Shown: positions 20,136 to 28,868 of the stretch, one piece after another
Layout: each line of letters starts with the position of its first letter
Position numbering within the stretch: position 1 is the first letter of the stretch
NCBI GenBank assembly: GCA_016209345.1
Contig: JACQWH010000011.1
Coordinates: 1-36,110, forward strand
Source of the DNA: Candidatus Uhrbacteria bacterium
GTDB taxonomy: Bacteria > Patescibacteriota > Patescibacteriia > JACQRZ01
Length of the DNA stretch: 36,110 nucleotides
Direction: 5' to 3'
Notes under the pieces: model-generated
Seen by the model: the letters and a program-made list of their open reading frames with translations, nothing else
What the model was told of the DNA's origin: nothing
Databases searched by the model: none
Position numbers and translations under genes: made by a program

Positions 20136-21890
20136 TCAAAGCTCATGCGATCTGCTCACAATCTTCTCTGTTGCGTGGCGAATAAAATCTTCTCGTGTGC
20201 TCTCAATGGTATCCTTTGATCCGCGTTTGCGTACCGATAGAACTTTGAGATCCTTTTCCTTATCGCCAATCACGAGCATATAGGGTACTTTCATTTTCTC
20301 GGCATTTCGGATTTTTTTACCAACACTCTCACTTGAATCATCAACCGTCGCGCGGATCGACTGCGCGGTCAGCTGATCTGCGAGCTGTTTACACGCTTCA
20401 GTATGTGTAAGCCCCACCGGTAATACTTGCACCTGCACCGGGGAAAGCCAAAGCGGAAACGCTCCGGCAAAATGCTCTATGATAACGCCGAGAAACCGTT
20501 CCGTGGAACCCAAAATGGCGCGGTGTATTACAACCGGCCGTTGTTTTGAGTTGTCGTCTGCCGTATATTCAAGTTCAAAACGCTCCGGCAGATTCATGTC
20601 AAGCTGAATGGTCGAAAGCTGCCATTCTCTGCCAATCGCGTCTTTTGCCATGAAATCAAGTTTTGGACCATAAAACGCCGCCTCACCCACTCCCGTACTG
20701 TGCGTCCATCCACGATTCTCGATGAGCCGTGACAGGGCTTCTTCAGACGTCCGCCATACGTCTGGATTACCAATATAGTTATCCTTATTGGCCGGATCAT
20801 GCGTTGAAATGCGCACCCAAAAATTATCAAAATGAAACGCGCGGTAGGTCTCATCGATCATATCAAGCATAAGGTTTACCTCTTGCTCTATCTGGCTGGG
20901 CAGGCAAAAAACATGGCAGTCATCCTGCGTTAATGCGCGAACGCGAGTAAGACCGGACAGCTCTCCGCTTTTTTCATATCGATAATTTGTTGTCGTGCAT
21001 GTCCAGCGCACCGGCATCTCGCGATATGAATGAGGGTTTTCCTTATAGAGCATCATGAAGTGGGGACAGTTCATCGGCTTGATATAATACGAGTCCTCAT
21101 CGGGAAGCTCCATTGGCGGATAGAGGGCGTCGTATTTCTGCAGGTGCCCCGAAATCTCATACAGGCGTTTTTTCGTGATGTGGGGAATCCATATCGGCTC
21201 ATATCCTCTCCGCTCTTGCGCTTCGATGATAAAGTTTTCCACCAATCGCCGCAATAGCGCGCCTTTCGGATAAAACAGCGGGAGACCGGCGCCGACCTCA
21301 TCAACAAGCGCAAACAGCTGCAGCTCTTTCCCGAGTTTTCTATGATCACGTTTTTTCGCTTCCTCCTGGTCATGGAGATATTGATCAAGCTCCGCTTTTG
21401 TCGCAAATGCCAATCCATAGATACGCGTGAGCATTGGGTTCTTCTCGCTGCCGCGCCAATAGGCACCGGCCAAATGCGTCAGTTTGAACGCGCCCGCGTC
21501 TATCTGTGATGCATTCTCCGCATGGCCCCCCCGGCACAAATCCTGAAAATCGCCCCAGGTATAAATCGTTATCGCCTCACCCTTTTCCGCAATATCACAG
21601 ATAAGCTCTTTTTTAAACTCATTGTCTGCAAACAGCGCCAACGCCTCTTCTTTCGATACTGTTTTTGAGCCGACCAATGTCCATGTTTTCAATATCGAAC
21701 GCATTGTCTTCTCTATTACCGCAAGGTCGTCTGATGATATCGGATGCGAGAAATCAAAGTCATAATAAAATCCATTATCTATCGCTGGCCCGATAGTCGG
21801 CCTGGCGTCGGGATAATGCGTAAGCACTGAAGATGCAAGCAAGTGGGCAAGCGTATGCCGCGCATGTTCCAGTTTTGTGCGTTCATCCAT
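20136..21890 (-). CDS. thrS: Threonyl-tRNA synthetase lacking the TGS domain
   Basis: About 584 residues, shorter than the usual ~640 because it begins directly in the editing domain with no TGS domain. The editing site is kept: RHTLAHLL (HxxxH) near the N-terminus and DLCRGGHAEN with its Cys and His. The class II catalytic core has RTNYRYEKSGELSGLTRVRALTQDDCH-like sequence (motif 2 region, TTTNYRYEKSGELSGL) and PVVIHRAILGSTERFLGV (motif 3). The anticodon-binding domain at the end has VQVLPVG...AEKMKVPYMLVIG. The ATG at 21890 is chosen because a promoter and a terminator T-tract lie before it; a frame start at 21938 sits at the end of that terminator. The enzyme attaches Thr to tRNA and clears Ser-tRNA(Thr). 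Confidence 0.94.
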   Translation of the reverse strand: MDERTKLEHARHTLAHLLASSVLTHYPDARPTIGPAIDNGFYYDFDFSHPISSDDLAVIEKTMRSILKTWTLVGSKTVSKEEALALFADNEFKKELICDIAEKGEAITIYTWGDFQDLCRGGHAENASQIDAGAFKLTHLAGAYWRGSEKNPMLTRIYGLAFATKAELDQYLHDQEEAKKRDHRKLGKELQLFALVDEVGAGLPLFYPKGALLRRLVENFIIEAQERRGYEPIWIPHITKKRLYEISGHLQKYDALYPPMELPDEDSYYIKPMNCPHFMMLYKENPHSYREMPVRWTCTTTNYRYEKSGELSGLTRVRALTQDDCHVFCLPSQIEQEVNLMLDMIDETYRAFHFDNFWVRISTHDPANKDNYIGNPDVWRTSEEALSRLIENRGWTHSTGVGEAAFYGPKLDFMAKDAIGREWQLSTIQLDMNLPERFELEYTADDNSKQRPVVIHRAILGSTERFLGVIIEHFAGAFPLWLSPVQVQVLPVGLTHTEACKQLADQLTAQSIRATVDDSSESVGKKIRNAEKMKVPYMLVIGDKEKDLKVLSVRKRGSKDTIESTREDFIRHATEKIVSRSHEL

Positions 21891-21919
21891 AGGATACTGT
21901 CTATACAAATAATGATGAA

Positions 21920-21948
21920 ATTGTATCTCACGTAGCATAAAAAAACAA
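21920..21948 (-). promoter_or_regulatory. Promoter of thrS
   Basis: On the minus strand, TTGTTT (21948-21943), a 17-bp spacer and TACAAT (21925-21920). The -35 overlaps the T-tract of the upstream terminator. The predicted start is near 21913, 23 bases before the thrS ATG. Confidence 0.55.
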
Positions 21949-21969
21949 GTCCGGCTGAGCGGGCTTGTT
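21939..21969 (-). terminator. Intrinsic terminator after the baseplate J-like gene
   Basis: On the minus strand, AACAAGCCCG... and its partner ...CGGACTTGTT form a stem with one mismatch and a short loop, followed by a T-tract (21945-21939). It ends the transcript coming from dnaE and the baseplate J-like gene, and separates it from thrS. Confidence 0.75.
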
Positions 21970-21998
21970 CTTATGCTATAAGAAAAAACGGCGGCAGA

Positions 21999-23159
21999 TT
22001 ACCGCCCTTTCAAAATCCGAATGGTAATGTGATCTATCAGAAGCGGAGCGGTGGTCACCCAAAAGGGATAAAACGCAACTGAAACATCGGAAATATCATC
22101 ATATCCCCGAAAATACTCGACAATGTCATCGCGGGAAAGGCCAATGAGATCTTTTTTATGGTAGGGCTGCAAGTCGTCGGTTCGTATCTTGCCTCCGGTT
22201 GCCTGCACGGACAGCGTCGCGGCGTGTGCTGCGGGATCGATTCGAACGATTGCTGACTGAATATCTGATGGCAGAGGATCAATTAGCTGATACCCTGATG
22301 ATAGGTTTCCAAGCAATGCTTCATGCAAGACCGCGTTAAATTTCTGTTCATCGTACAACACGGCAGTAAATCTTGCTTTCAGTGTAAGAGTAAACTCTTT
22401 TGCCTGCTCTCCGACAGCATGATCCGACGTCCTGTCAACACTATCAGAACGAATGGCGCTGGCGACCGAGGATGCGCTTACCTTCGTCTTTTCCGCGTCG
22501 AGCATCAATTCAAACTTCTTCTCAAGTTGTTTGAGAAGCTCGCTTTGGGCATTTGAGATGTCCGCATCTGTGACGGTGCGAACCTCCCGGGCTCCCGCCG
22601 TCCCTTTTATGAATGAAACGCCATAGATCTGTTTTTGCGCCTCGGGCCAAAGTGCCGGCAGTATAAAACGCATACCACTCAAATTTCCCGGATCGCCGCT
22701 TGCATCCGCAACCACTGCAACATCGGCTTGACCATTGGCAGGGACGGTGACGAACTCCGTCGACCGAAACAATACGTTTCCGGAAGAAAGAAAACGCGTT
22801 GTCGCGCGAAGCGGCTGCGGCCGGCCCGACGTATTGACCACTGTCAGCGTTCCGCTTACTTTTTCCTGAACCGTGTTTACCGCTGTCGGCGTAAAGGTAC
22901 CGGCCGCCTCAAGCTCTTGCTGAATCACCGCTCCCGAAACAGCGCCGGCAATGGAAAGCGGCTCCTCTTGAACAACAAGAGACACCGTATCTGATACCTG
23001 CTTGACCGTCGGGGTAATCGTCACGGTTGCCCATGAAAAAGAAACCGCGAAAATAACAATCGCGACAATGACCGATATGCTAAAAAAGGTAAGAGCGATT
23101 TTACGATACAAAAAAGAGCGAGCATCGTTGTTTTTCTTAAAAAGCCGTCGAAGAAACAT
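21999..23159 (-). CDS. Membrane-anchored baseplate J-like protein
   Basis: About 386 residues. A short basic N-terminus (RRLFKKNNDAR, FLYRK) precedes one transmembrane helix at about 22-46 (IALTFFSISVIVAIVIFAVSF). The exported part begins WATVTITP and contains VSGTLTVVNTSGRPQPLRAT, then RFLSSGNVLFRST and VTVPANGQADVAVVADASGDPGNL. These match the 'baseplate J/gp47'-like proteins widespread in CPR genomes. No other phage tail gene is nearby, so this is a cellular envelope protein rather than a prophage remnant. Function unknown. The ATG at 23159 puts the TM near the N-terminus; an earlier start would overlap dnaE. It starts 10 bp after the dnaE stop. Confidence 0.75.
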   Translation of the reverse strand: MFLRRLFKKNNDARSFLYRKIALTFFSISVIVAIVIFAVSFSWATVTITPTVKQVSDTVSLVVQEEPLSIAGAVSGAVIQQELEAAGTFTPTAVNTVQEKVSGTLTVVNTSGRPQPLRATTRFLSSGNVLFRSTEFVTVPANGQADVAVVADASGDPGNLSGMRFILPALWPEAQKQIYGVSFIKGTAGAREVRTVTDADISNAQSELLKQLEKKFELMLDAEKTKVSASSVASAIRSDSVDRTSDHAVGEQAKEFTLTLKARFTAVLYDEQKFNAVLHEALLGNLSSGYQLIDPLPSDIQSAIVRIDPAAHAATLSVQATGGKIRTDDLQPYHKKDLIGLSRDDIVEYFRGYDDISDVSVAFYPFWVTTAPLLIDHITIRILKGR

Positions 23160-23169
23160 AGTATGAAAA

Positions 23170-26100
23170 TTAGGAATAATTATTGGCGTGAGCGAAGCCC
23201 ATCTCGTCTGACTCATTCAGTTGGGCGTTTGCATTGGGTGCAAGAGATGCAAGCTGAGCCAGCAAGGCGTCATCTACAGCTCGCACCTTTGAACAAATAA
23301 TCTTTAACTCATTGTCCTTTCTCGATACACGACCCTCGACTGCCAGAATCGTCTCATCGCTCCAAAACGGTGCGGTATCCTTATACACGCTCGGAAATAC
23401 AATAACCTCAACCGATCCGCTTAAATCCTCCGCATAAGCAAAAAGCATCGTTTCATTCTTTTTCGTTATTACCTTTTTGCTCCCGGTGATAATGGCACAT
23501 ACGCGAACGATTGAGTCGTCTGATTTAGAAGCCAACTCAGCGCACTGTGTCACATACGCCCTCACCAGCGGCTCTATCGCCTTGAGCGGATGCTCGGTAA
23601 GGTAGAGCCCCAAAAGCTCCTTTTCCCAGCGAAGACGAACCCTGCTATCTAGCGATGGGGCATCCTGCAATATGAGCAGCGGCTTTTGCGCCAGCAGCGA
23701 TCCAAAAAGCGATGCTTGTCGCGATTCGACTGCCCCGATCGCGCTTCGATGATACGCAAGCATTCTTTCTATATTATAATACATTTTATTACGATCATCA
23801 AATCTATCCAGTGCTCCGCTGCGGATCAAGCTTTCCAGCGACTTCTTGTGTAAATCCTTATCAGGTACGCGCTCAAGGAAATCAACAAGCGAAGCATAGG
23901 GACCGTGCGCTGCTCTCTCGGCAACAATCGAGTCAACGACGTGTTCTCCAATATTTTTTATCGCAAGCAATCCAAAGCGGATCAGTGATGACGAATCGGA
24001 TGCGGGAGCGCGGACAACGGTAAATGACTTGAAGCTCTCATTGACATCCGGCGGCTCGACGGTAATGCCCATCTGTCTGCATTCCTCAATTTCAATGGCA
24101 ATACGATCGGAATTATGCTGATCTGCCGTGAGAAGCGCTGCCATAAACTCCGCGGGATAGTGCGCCTTCATATACGCCGTCTGATACGCAATGAGCGCGT
24201 AACACGCCGCATGACTTCTGTTAAACCCATAGCCGGCAAACGGCTCGATAAATTCAAAAATTTTGACGGCCAAGTCCTTCGAAATGCCTCTGCCAACACA
24301 GCCGGAAATAAATTTAACTTTCTGCTCGGCAAGAAGTTTTGAAATCTTTTTTCCCACGGCCTTGCGAAGCACGTCCGCTTCACCGAGCGTAAATCCCGCC
24401 AAGTCCTGTACAATACGCATCACTTGCTCCTGGTAGACGGCTATTCCGTATGTTTTTGACAGGATTGGTTCAAGAAGGGGGTGGAGATAATGGGGTTTTT
24501 TAATCCCCTTCTTCCCGGCAATAAACTCGGGGATGAGATCCATGGGGCCCGGCCGATACAGCGCTACCATCGCGATAATATCTTCCATTTCATTGGGGCG
24601 TAGCGCCTTGAGATATCGCTTCATTCCCGCGCTTTCAAGCTGAAAAACGCCCGTTGTCTTTCCGTCCTGCAAAAGGCGGTATGTTGCCCTGTCGTCCAAT
24701 GGAATCGAATCATATTCAATAAGCACTCCCCGCGTTTGGCGGACGATTCCTTGCGCATTTTCAAGAATTGTGAGGTTGCTCAGTCCAAGAAAATCAATTT
24801 TAAGCAATCCAAGATCCTCAACGGAGTGCAGTGAATACTGTGTGATAATGGTCTTGTCGTCGGGAGATGCGTATTGGCATGGTACGTATTCGGTAAGCGG
24901 CTTCGGAGTGATGACAACGCCACAGGCGTGCGTTGAAGTGTGCCGCGCCACTCCTTCAAGTTTTCCGGCGATGTTCATAATCGCTTTCGCGTCGGGATTA
25001 TTCGCAATAAGATGCGCGAGCTCCGGCACCGATTCCGACGCCTGAGTCAGGGTCATATTCGCAGGAATCATTTTTGCCAGCATATCGCAAAAGGAATACG
25101 GCATGCTCAGCACGCGCCCGACGTCGCGGATCGATACGCGAGCCGCCATCGTGCCAAATGTAATAATCTGGGCAACATGGTCCTTGCCGTATTTTTCCTC
25201 AACGTACGAAAGCACCTCATCGCGCCGCGAATCCGCAAAATCAAGATCGATATCAGGCATGGAAACGCGTTCGGGATTAAGAAACCGTTCAAAATACAAA
25301 TCGTACGCGATCGGATCAATATTGGTAATCTTAAGCAAATACGCAACGATGCTGCCCGCCGCGCTCCCCCTCCCCGGGCCGACAACAATACCCTGCCGCT
25401 TTGCCCAAGCAACGAATTCCTGCACGATTAAAAAATATGATGCAAATCCCGCCTTGAGTATCACGCCAAGCTCATAGTCAAGCCGTACGCGCACGTCTGC
25501 CGTTTGCCTGTCGGGATACCGCTCGAGGATACCTTCGTCGCAGAGGCGATGAAGCTCCTGCTCCGGACTCGTGCCATGCGGAAGAGCATACTCGGGCAAA
25601 ATCGTTTTACCGAATGAGAGATGTACATCCGACTGCTCAGCGATGCGACCCGTATTGTCAATCGCCGAAGGGACATCGGAAAACGCCTCAATAAGCGCCG
25701 AACCGTCGGTAAATGAAAAATCCTCGCCCAACATGCACATTCTGTTCGTGTCGCTCTTCTCCTTCTTTGTCTGAAGACACAACAGCACATCGTGCGCGTC
25801 GGCGTCATCGCTCGTAAGATAATGAGAGTCAAGCGTTGCAACCAGCCCCACGCCCAGTTCTGTCGAAAGATTCTTGAGTGCCGTATTTATGACATCCTGA
25901 TCGGGCAAATGCGGATGGTGTTGAAGTTCAAAATAAAAATCATGCCCGAAAATATCGAGAAAGCGCTGTGCAATAGGTCGCGGATCCCTACCCTCAAGAA
26001 TGGCTTGCCCAAGGGGACCGTTTATGCACGCGGATGTCGCGATAAGCCCGTCGTGATGCTTTTCCAGCAGCTCGAAATCAACGCGCGGACGATAGTAAAA

Positions 26101-26448
26101 ACCCTCCAAATGCGCGCTGGTCACCAGTTTCAACAAATTTCTATACCCCTGTTCATCTTTTACAAGAAGTATGAGGTGGTTTCGCTTGTCGTGCTCCTTG
26201 CCACCCTTATCATGCCGGCTCGCATCGGTAAGATACGTTTCAACGCCGATAATCGGCTTAATTCCAGCCCTTTTGCATGCTTTATAAAATTCAATCGCGC
26301 CATACAGCGCACCATGGTCGGTCAGCGCCAAGGCGGTCATGCCAAACGAAACGGCACGCTCGACAAGTCCCTCGATTCGCGCAAGCCCATCGAGCAAACT
26401 GAAATGACTATGGGTATGGAGGTTAACAAATCTGGACTGCACAGACAA
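23170..26448 (-). CDS. dnaE: DNA polymerase III subunit alpha
   Basis: A 1092-residue DnaE-type replicative polymerase. The PHP domain starts FVNLHTHSHFSLLDGLARIE with LALTDHGALYGAIEFYKACK. The polymerase core has VVGPGRGSAAGSIVAYLL, SMPDIDLDFADSRRDEVLSYV (catalytic DIDLD) and GVFQLESAGMKRYL. GYGFNRSHAACYALIAYQTAYMKAHYP is the C-terminal palm/fingers signature. Helix-hairpin-helix and OB-fold parts follow. The start codon is TTG at 26448, supported by GAGGA nine bases upstream within the end of the preceding gene. There is no N-terminal exonuclease, so it is DnaE and not PolC. Confidence 0.96.
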   Translation of the reverse strand: MSVQSRFVNLHTHSHFSLLDGLARIEGLVERAVSFGMTALALTDHGALYGAIEFYKACKRAGIKPIIGVETYLTDASRHDKGGKEHDKRNHLILLVKDEQGYRNLLKLVTSAHLEGFYYRPRVDFELLEKHHDGLIATSACINGPLGQAILEGRDPRPIAQRFLDIFGHDFYFELQHHPHLPDQDVINTALKNLSTELGVGLVATLDSHYLTSDDADAHDVLLCLQTKKEKSDTNRMCMLGEDFSFTDGSALIEAFSDVPSAIDNTGRIAEQSDVHLSFGKTILPEYALPHGTSPEQELHRLCDEGILERYPDRQTADVRVRLDYELGVILKAGFASYFLIVQEFVAWAKRQGIVVGPGRGSAAGSIVAYLLKITNIDPIAYDLYFERFLNPERVSMPDIDLDFADSRRDEVLSYVEEKYGKDHVAQIITFGTMAARVSIRDVGRVLSMPYSFCDMLAKMIPANMTLTQASESVPELAHLIANNPDAKAIMNIAGKLEGVARHTSTHACGVVITPKPLTEYVPCQYASPDDKTIITQYSLHSVEDLGLLKIDFLGLSNLTILENAQGIVRQTRGVLIEYDSIPLDDRATYRLLQDGKTTGVFQLESAGMKRYLKALRPNEMEDIIAMVALYRPGPMDLIPEFIAGKKGIKKPHYLHPLLEPILSKTYGIAVYQEQVMRIVQDLAGFTLGEADVLRKAVGKKISKLLAEQKVKFISGCVGRGISKDLAVKIFEFIEPFAGYGFNRSHAACYALIAYQTAYMKAHYPAEFMAALLTADQHNSDRIAIEIEECRQMGITVEPPDVNESFKSFTVVRAPASDSSSLIRFGLLAIKNIGEHVVDSIVAERAAHGPYASLVDFLERVPDKDLHKKSLESLIRSGALDRFDDRNKMYYNIERMLAYHRSAIGAVESRQASLFGSLLAQKPLLILQDAPSLDSRVRLRWEKELLGLYLTEHPLKAIEPLVRAYVTQCAELASKSDDSIVRVCAIITGSKKVITKKNETMLFAYAEDLSGSVEVIVFPSVYKDTAPFWSDETILAVEGRVSRKDNELKIICSKVRAVDDALLAQLASLAPNANAQLNESDEMGFAHANNYS

Positions 26449-26453
26449 TGGTA

Positions 26454-26762
26454 TTATTCCTCATGCGATTGCGCTTGCTTTTTCCGCGTTGTGCGTTTGC
26501 GGTCACGAGACACCGCGTAGGCGGCTCCGGCCGCTTTGAGCGTCTGGAGACCAATCTCGATAATGTTTTTTAATGAGGCGATTGAATGAAGCGCCTCTGA
26601 GAACCGATAGACGCATTGCTGTATGTTCTGCTCCGTCTGGCGCGAAACCGCGCCCCAAATCTGCAATATGCGCGTAAGGTAATACAGCGCGGCGCATGCA
26701 AATCCCGTAAGGAATATGATACAAATGGTTGCGACGAGCAAGAACAAGTCGTATGCAGTCAT
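26454..26762 (-). CDS. Small membrane protein upstream of dnaE
   Basis: A 102-residue protein with one N-terminal transmembrane helix (FLLVATICIIFLTGFACAALYYL), then a soluble amphipathic region (QNIQQCVYRFSEALHSIASLKNIIEIGLQTLK) and a strongly basic C-terminus (RDRKRTTRKKQAQ). Proteins of this layout occur near dnaE or in many CPR genomes; I do not know a function. The dnaE ribosome-binding site lies in its last codons, so the two are likely translationally coupled. Confidence 0.65.
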   Translation of the reverse strand: MTAYDLFLLVATICIIFLTGFACAALYYLTRILQIWGAVSRQTEQNIQQCVYRFSEALHSIASLKNIIEIGLQTLKAAGAAYAVSRDRKRTTRKKQAQSHEE

Positions 26763-26771
26763 ATAAAAAAA

Positions 26772-27881
26772 TTAAAGTTTAATTCGTATGTCGCGGCTCC
26801 GGTCTCCTGATTTAATTTTCAAACCAACGCTATCCCCTTTTTGATAGCGCGAAAGGAGCTGGGTAAGATTCGTAAGGTCGTCGAGCGCCTCGTCATTGAC
26901 ATGAGTGATAATATCACCGGACGAAAGACGTTCCGCCAAGCCATCCTCTGTCGGAAGGGACTGCGATGAGGAGTCAAGCTGCACAAGAGCTCCGAACTGC
27001 GGCTTATCCGCAGGGCCGAGCAGCACGGGTGCCTGGGAAAGATCAATATAGCGCAGGGTGACTGTTGAGCGGTTTACCGATCCGCTCTGGAGAATGCTTC
27101 CCAGCGCCGTCTGCAGATAGGCAAACGATACGGCACCCCGTGATGCCGTGCAGCCAACAACATCCAGCGTATCGGAAATAATCGGCATACACAATACGGC
27201 AAAAGTGCGATCGGGCATCATGCGTTTATCCAAGATCCGCGTAGAATGAATATAATCAGCCGAAGCGAGGGGTGCCGAATAGAGGGCTGGGCCAAGAACC
27301 ACCTGTTCGGCAGTATTCCATCCGGTAAGCAACGCTCCGCTGCGGACATCTGTTGCATCATCTTCAAATTTTGAAAACTGGATCGGGTCTAAATTTTTTG
27401 CGGCAATCTTTATAAATGTGATGCCGAGAAACGGATCTGCGATTGCCTTGTCGACCGAATAGGCATCCCCCTCCTGCGTGATAAGGCGGTAGGATACCGG
27501 CGACACGCTCATAGCAATGGTCGTGACGAGCCAGCCGTCCGTTGTCAATGCCAATGCATATCCGCGCAGCGATTCTTGAACGGGAAGCGCAGCAATGGCG
27601 TCGGATGAGCGAACAGACCGAGCGTCGTCGTATACCGCAAGCATGCTTGCCCGTGTCCGCACCAGTCCGTTATTGATAAACGCGCCACCGGCATCACCCC
27701 GTGTCCTATCCTTAAAAATTACCGGCCGCGCGATGTTCTCGCCGCCACTATCAAGTGACGAACGCTCGACAAGTACACCACCGAGAAACCCGCTTACACC
27801 CGATATGCCGATAATGACGAGCCAGAAAAAAAACGGTCCGGAAACAACACTTCCCAATTGTGAATAACGCGTACCAGCCAT
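26772..27881 (-). CDS. HtrA-like PDZ protein with degenerate protease domain
   Basis: A 369-residue protein with the plan of a HtrA/DegP protease: a transmembrane anchor at about residues 14-37, a trypsin-like region (~70-290) and a C-terminal PDZ domain (~295-369: GALVQLD...DGLAERLSSGDIITHVNDEALDDLTNLTQLLSRY). The catalytic triad is not visible. The TNxHVV position reads TDGWLVTTIAMSV (no His), the DLAVLK position reads DPFLGITFIKI (Asp absent), and no GNSGGP appears, only CTASRGAVSFAY. So it is probably a pseudoprotease or peptide-binding envelope protein. The PDZ carboxylate-binding loop (SSGDIITHV) is intact. It lies 9 bp upstream of the 102-residue gene. Confidence 0.7.
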   Translation of the reverse strand: MAGTRYSQLGSVVSGPFFFWLVIIGISGVSGFLGGVLVERSSLDSGGENIARPVIFKDRTRGDAGGAFINNGLVRTRASMLAVYDDARSVRSSDAIAALPVQESLRGYALALTTDGWLVTTIAMSVSPVSYRLITQEGDAYSVDKAIADPFLGITFIKIAAKNLDPIQFSKFEDDATDVRSGALLTGWNTAEQVVLGPALYSAPLASADYIHSTRILDKRMMPDRTFAVLCMPIISDTLDVVGCTASRGAVSFAYLQTALGSILQSGSVNRSTVTLRYIDLSQAPVLLGPADKPQFGALVQLDSSSQSLPTEDGLAERLSSGDIITHVNDEALDDLTNLTQLLSRYQKGDSVGLKIKSGDRSRDIRIKL

Positions 27882-27897
27882 AGAATGATAGGAATAA

Positions 27898-28023
27898 AAT
27901 TGACCTAATTAACCTAAGTACTCTAATCAAATACCAATGTCCCAATGTCCCAATGTCTAATCATCTTACTGACGTGTATCTCTCCCTTTGGGATTTGGTG
28001 TTTGGGTATTGTTTAGGTCAATT
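27898..28023. repeat. Inverted repeat with CAATGTCC tandem repeat
   Basis: AATTGACCTAA (27898-27908) is repeated inverted at 28013-28023. Inside are two exact copies of CAATGTCC and a third ending in T (27935-27958). The sequence is AT-rich and non-coding, and fills the ~200-bp gap between the HtrA-like gene and the membrane-protein gene. Other inverted similarity is weak. Confidence 0.6.
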
Positions 28024-28082
28024 AGAAATTAGGTGAATTACCCAAGTACTTTCTCCGCCCATGGAGAATCTGAAAGAATCTA

Positions 28083-28868
28083 TTAGCGCCATTGCGCAAG
28101 CGCCACTATCCATACTATCATAAGAATACAGATAAGAAAAGAAATGGCGCGTTCTTTCACGCTGCGCGGTGCGGCATCCTTCATAAAAATAATCGAATCA
28201 GTGAAAAGAAAAAATGCTATCACGCTGACGAGGGCCTGCACCGCATAGGAGCTCGGCAGCCACAGCTGCGCCAGTGTCACTTCGAGAAGGACGCACAAGA
28301 AAACGGCTGTATACAGCATGGCGCGGGGCAGTGGAATTTTTTCTGCCCACGCACAGCTCGAAAAAATCGCGGCGGCAAGGAACACGTATGGAAACACGTA
28401 GAAAAGCGCGTAGCGAATATTGTAATAAAAAAGCGGCGCGAAAAAAATAAGAGCAAGGAGAAACATATTTACCTGAGAAAAAATTCTCATGGTATCGCTC
28501 ATCGTGTCGCGCATATCAACCGCGTGTTTGCCGAAGGAATACCGCAGATGGAATAGAAATAACGCATGGAGGCCCACCAACGCAAAGAGGAGCAGCGCTT
28601 TAAATGCCGGCTCTTCGAGAAACAACAAAAGAATACTGCTCGAAGCGGTTGCGAGCACGGGCTGAAATGAAAACGCGCCGCACGTTCTCCATCCGCCCGA
28701 GCTCGTCACGACTCCATAATATGCCGCGGCGACAAGGATTCCGACGCCTCCAATGGGTATCAGAAGCTCGTCCTTAATAATTCCAATACCAAGGAGAAGA
28801 AAAACAGACCCGATAAAAAGGGGCCAGTGCCCAAGCATCCATTGTCTGATATCAGATGTGCAAATCAT
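28083..28868 (-). CDS. Polytopic membrane protein in a glycosyltransferase operon
   Basis: A 261-residue integral membrane protein with about eight transmembrane helices (for example LFIGSVFLLLGIGII, LLIPIGGVGILVAAAYYGV, ALLLFALVGLHALFLF, MFLLALIFFAPLFYY). It overlaps the preceding glycosyltransferase by 4 bp (ATGA), so the two are translated together. It is the last gene of the lysS operon. No catalytic motif is evident. It may help to handle a lipid-linked sugar precursor, but that is guilt by association only. Confidence 0.7.
   Translation of the reverse strand: MICTSDIRQWMLGHWPLFIGSVFLLLGIGIIKDELLIPIGGVGILVAAAYYGVVTSSGGWRTCGAFSFQPVLATASSSILLLFLEEPAFKALLLFALVGLHALFLFHLRYSFGKHAVDMRDTMSDTMRIFSQVNMFLLALIFFAPLFYYNIRYALFYVFPYVFLAAAIFSSCAWAEKIPLPRAMLYTAVFLCVLLEVTLAQLWLPSSYAVQALVSVIAFFLFTDSIIFMKDAAPRSVKERAISFLICILMIVWIVALAQWR

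Noticed and set aside
21999..23159. Prophage remnant
   Set aside because: The baseplate J-like protein is TM-anchored and isolated among housekeeping genes; there are no other phage genes.
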